Below are positions 63,151-64,000 of a DNA stretch of 64,000 nt, in pieces (position 1 is the stretch's first letter; every line of letters begins with the position of its first letter). A program made the position numbers and the translations under genes. Location: assembly GCF_035083965.1 (NCBI RefSeq), contig NC_089724.1:16858410-16922409 (forward strand), given 5' to 3'. This DNA is from Branchiostoma lanceolatum. Taxonomy: Eukaryota; Chordata; Leptocardii; Amphioxiformes; Branchiostomatidae. The notes under the pieces were generated by a model that was given only the letters and a program-made list of their open reading frames with translations, had not been told where the DNA came from and ran no database searches.

Positions 63151-64000
63151 CATTATCAGTGACTGTCTCTTTCCATGGCCCAAATGTAGACATATGTGAA
63201 TTGACCAAATACTTAATGGATCATACAGCAAAAACATACCAAAAGTCAACCCCTTCTTAAATTAGCCCCTGCAGTTCCATAAAAGCTGATAGGGGGCAGA
63301 AACCTACACCATTTCTTCACAAGCCCAAGAACTATCTCCAAAAATCAGGACCATGCATTGTCCAGAAAATGAAAACTGGAAGTCCTGTTTCAGTACCATG
63401 GAAAGCTGCCAAGGGGTCCATTGTGTAATTATTTTGCCAACACCTACCATCAAACCAAATGTCATAAAGATCCATCCACAACTTCTTGAGTTGTGCTGTT
63501 CACGAACAAGTCAACACACAGCCCTGAAAACATAGCCTTGGCAAAGATGATAAAGCTGTCAAGTCTGATTTATGTTATTAAACAGCCTGCACTCTTTGCT
63601 TTTGATACAGCACTAAGATCTCTCTGTATGCAATACGTATCTTATCAAAATACAGTTCCATGTATCTAATTTTCAACGCATCTTCGATGTATGGGACCAC
63701 TTTAACTTTTAACTTAATGTATCTAATTTTCCAAATCAAAAATGCAAGAAATAAGCTTTTAAGCAGCACATACAAATGTAATCCTATTTCTTGCAGAACA
63801 TGCAAATGTTATCTTATTTCTTCCAGTCTTACGCAGCTTGCATCTACCCATAAAACTACATTACTGAGTCCAAGTCATGACAATTTGGCTGACTTTGTTC
63901 TTTATTTTGAGTGGGAGAAATCACATGAAGACAGACTATTTCTGACTCTTTGATGTTGGTGATGAAACCAGAGGGCATCATCATGACGTTCGTTCCCTTT
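63151..64000. other. Downstream intergenic region, no gene seen
   Basis: Only short unremarkable open frames occur. A short duplication (ATGTATCTAATTTTC near 63660 and 63718) and two ATTTCTTGCAGAA/ATTTCTTCCAG-like words were noted. No gene is supported. Confidence 0.45.

Overview
The window is animal nuclear DNA and almost certainly from a cephalochordate (amphioxus, Branchiostoma). It has spliced genes with GT-AG introns, polyadenylation signals, an intronless ADO gene, one pre-duplication Egr gene, and many small foldback and terminal-inverted-repeat elements. The species is inferred; nothing in the sequence names it.

Six complete protein genes can be assembled from exons whose splice phases close exactly. 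FAHD1 (+, 981-3607) is followed by the convergent BIN3 (-, 4331-13502). BIN3 lies head to head with single-exon ADO (+, 13834-14583). After about 14 kb without genes comes EGR (-, 28791-30660). A second desert of about 20 kb follows, then PEBP4-like (-, 51226-55972), which lies head to head with NRBF2 (+, 56484-62864). The deserts on both sides of EGR hold transposon debris and CpG-rich blocks, as expected around an immediate-early developmental regulator.

The gene set is the main result. BIN3, EGR3 and PEBP4 are neighbours on human 8p21, and ADO, EGR2 and NRBF2 are neighbours on human 10q21. Here all five loci lie in one interleaved block, with orientations matching both human blocks. This looks like the state before vertebrate genome duplication, later split by reciprocal loss.

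Two genes carry tandemly duplicated alternative exons. FAHD1 has two versions of exon 2 that frame logic makes mutually exclusive. One keeps the catalytic His-Glu pair and the other has Gln in place of His. The PEBP4-like gene has two terminal exons. One ends in RDEL, an ER-retrieval type tail on a signal-peptide protein; the other does not.

Mobile DNA includes three Harbinger-like elements (GGCCACAGC ends, TTA/TAA duplications), a 208-bp near-perfect palindrome and a 1.04-kb element that both have 9-bp target duplications (Mutator-like), about ten foldbacks with TCTCCAAGCAGA ends, an A-B-B-A composite in BIN3 intron 1, a short LTR element on the minus strand, and an adjacent gypsy-type Gag remnant that has lost nearly all of pol. 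No CRISPR array, rRNA gene or intact tRNA gene was seen.
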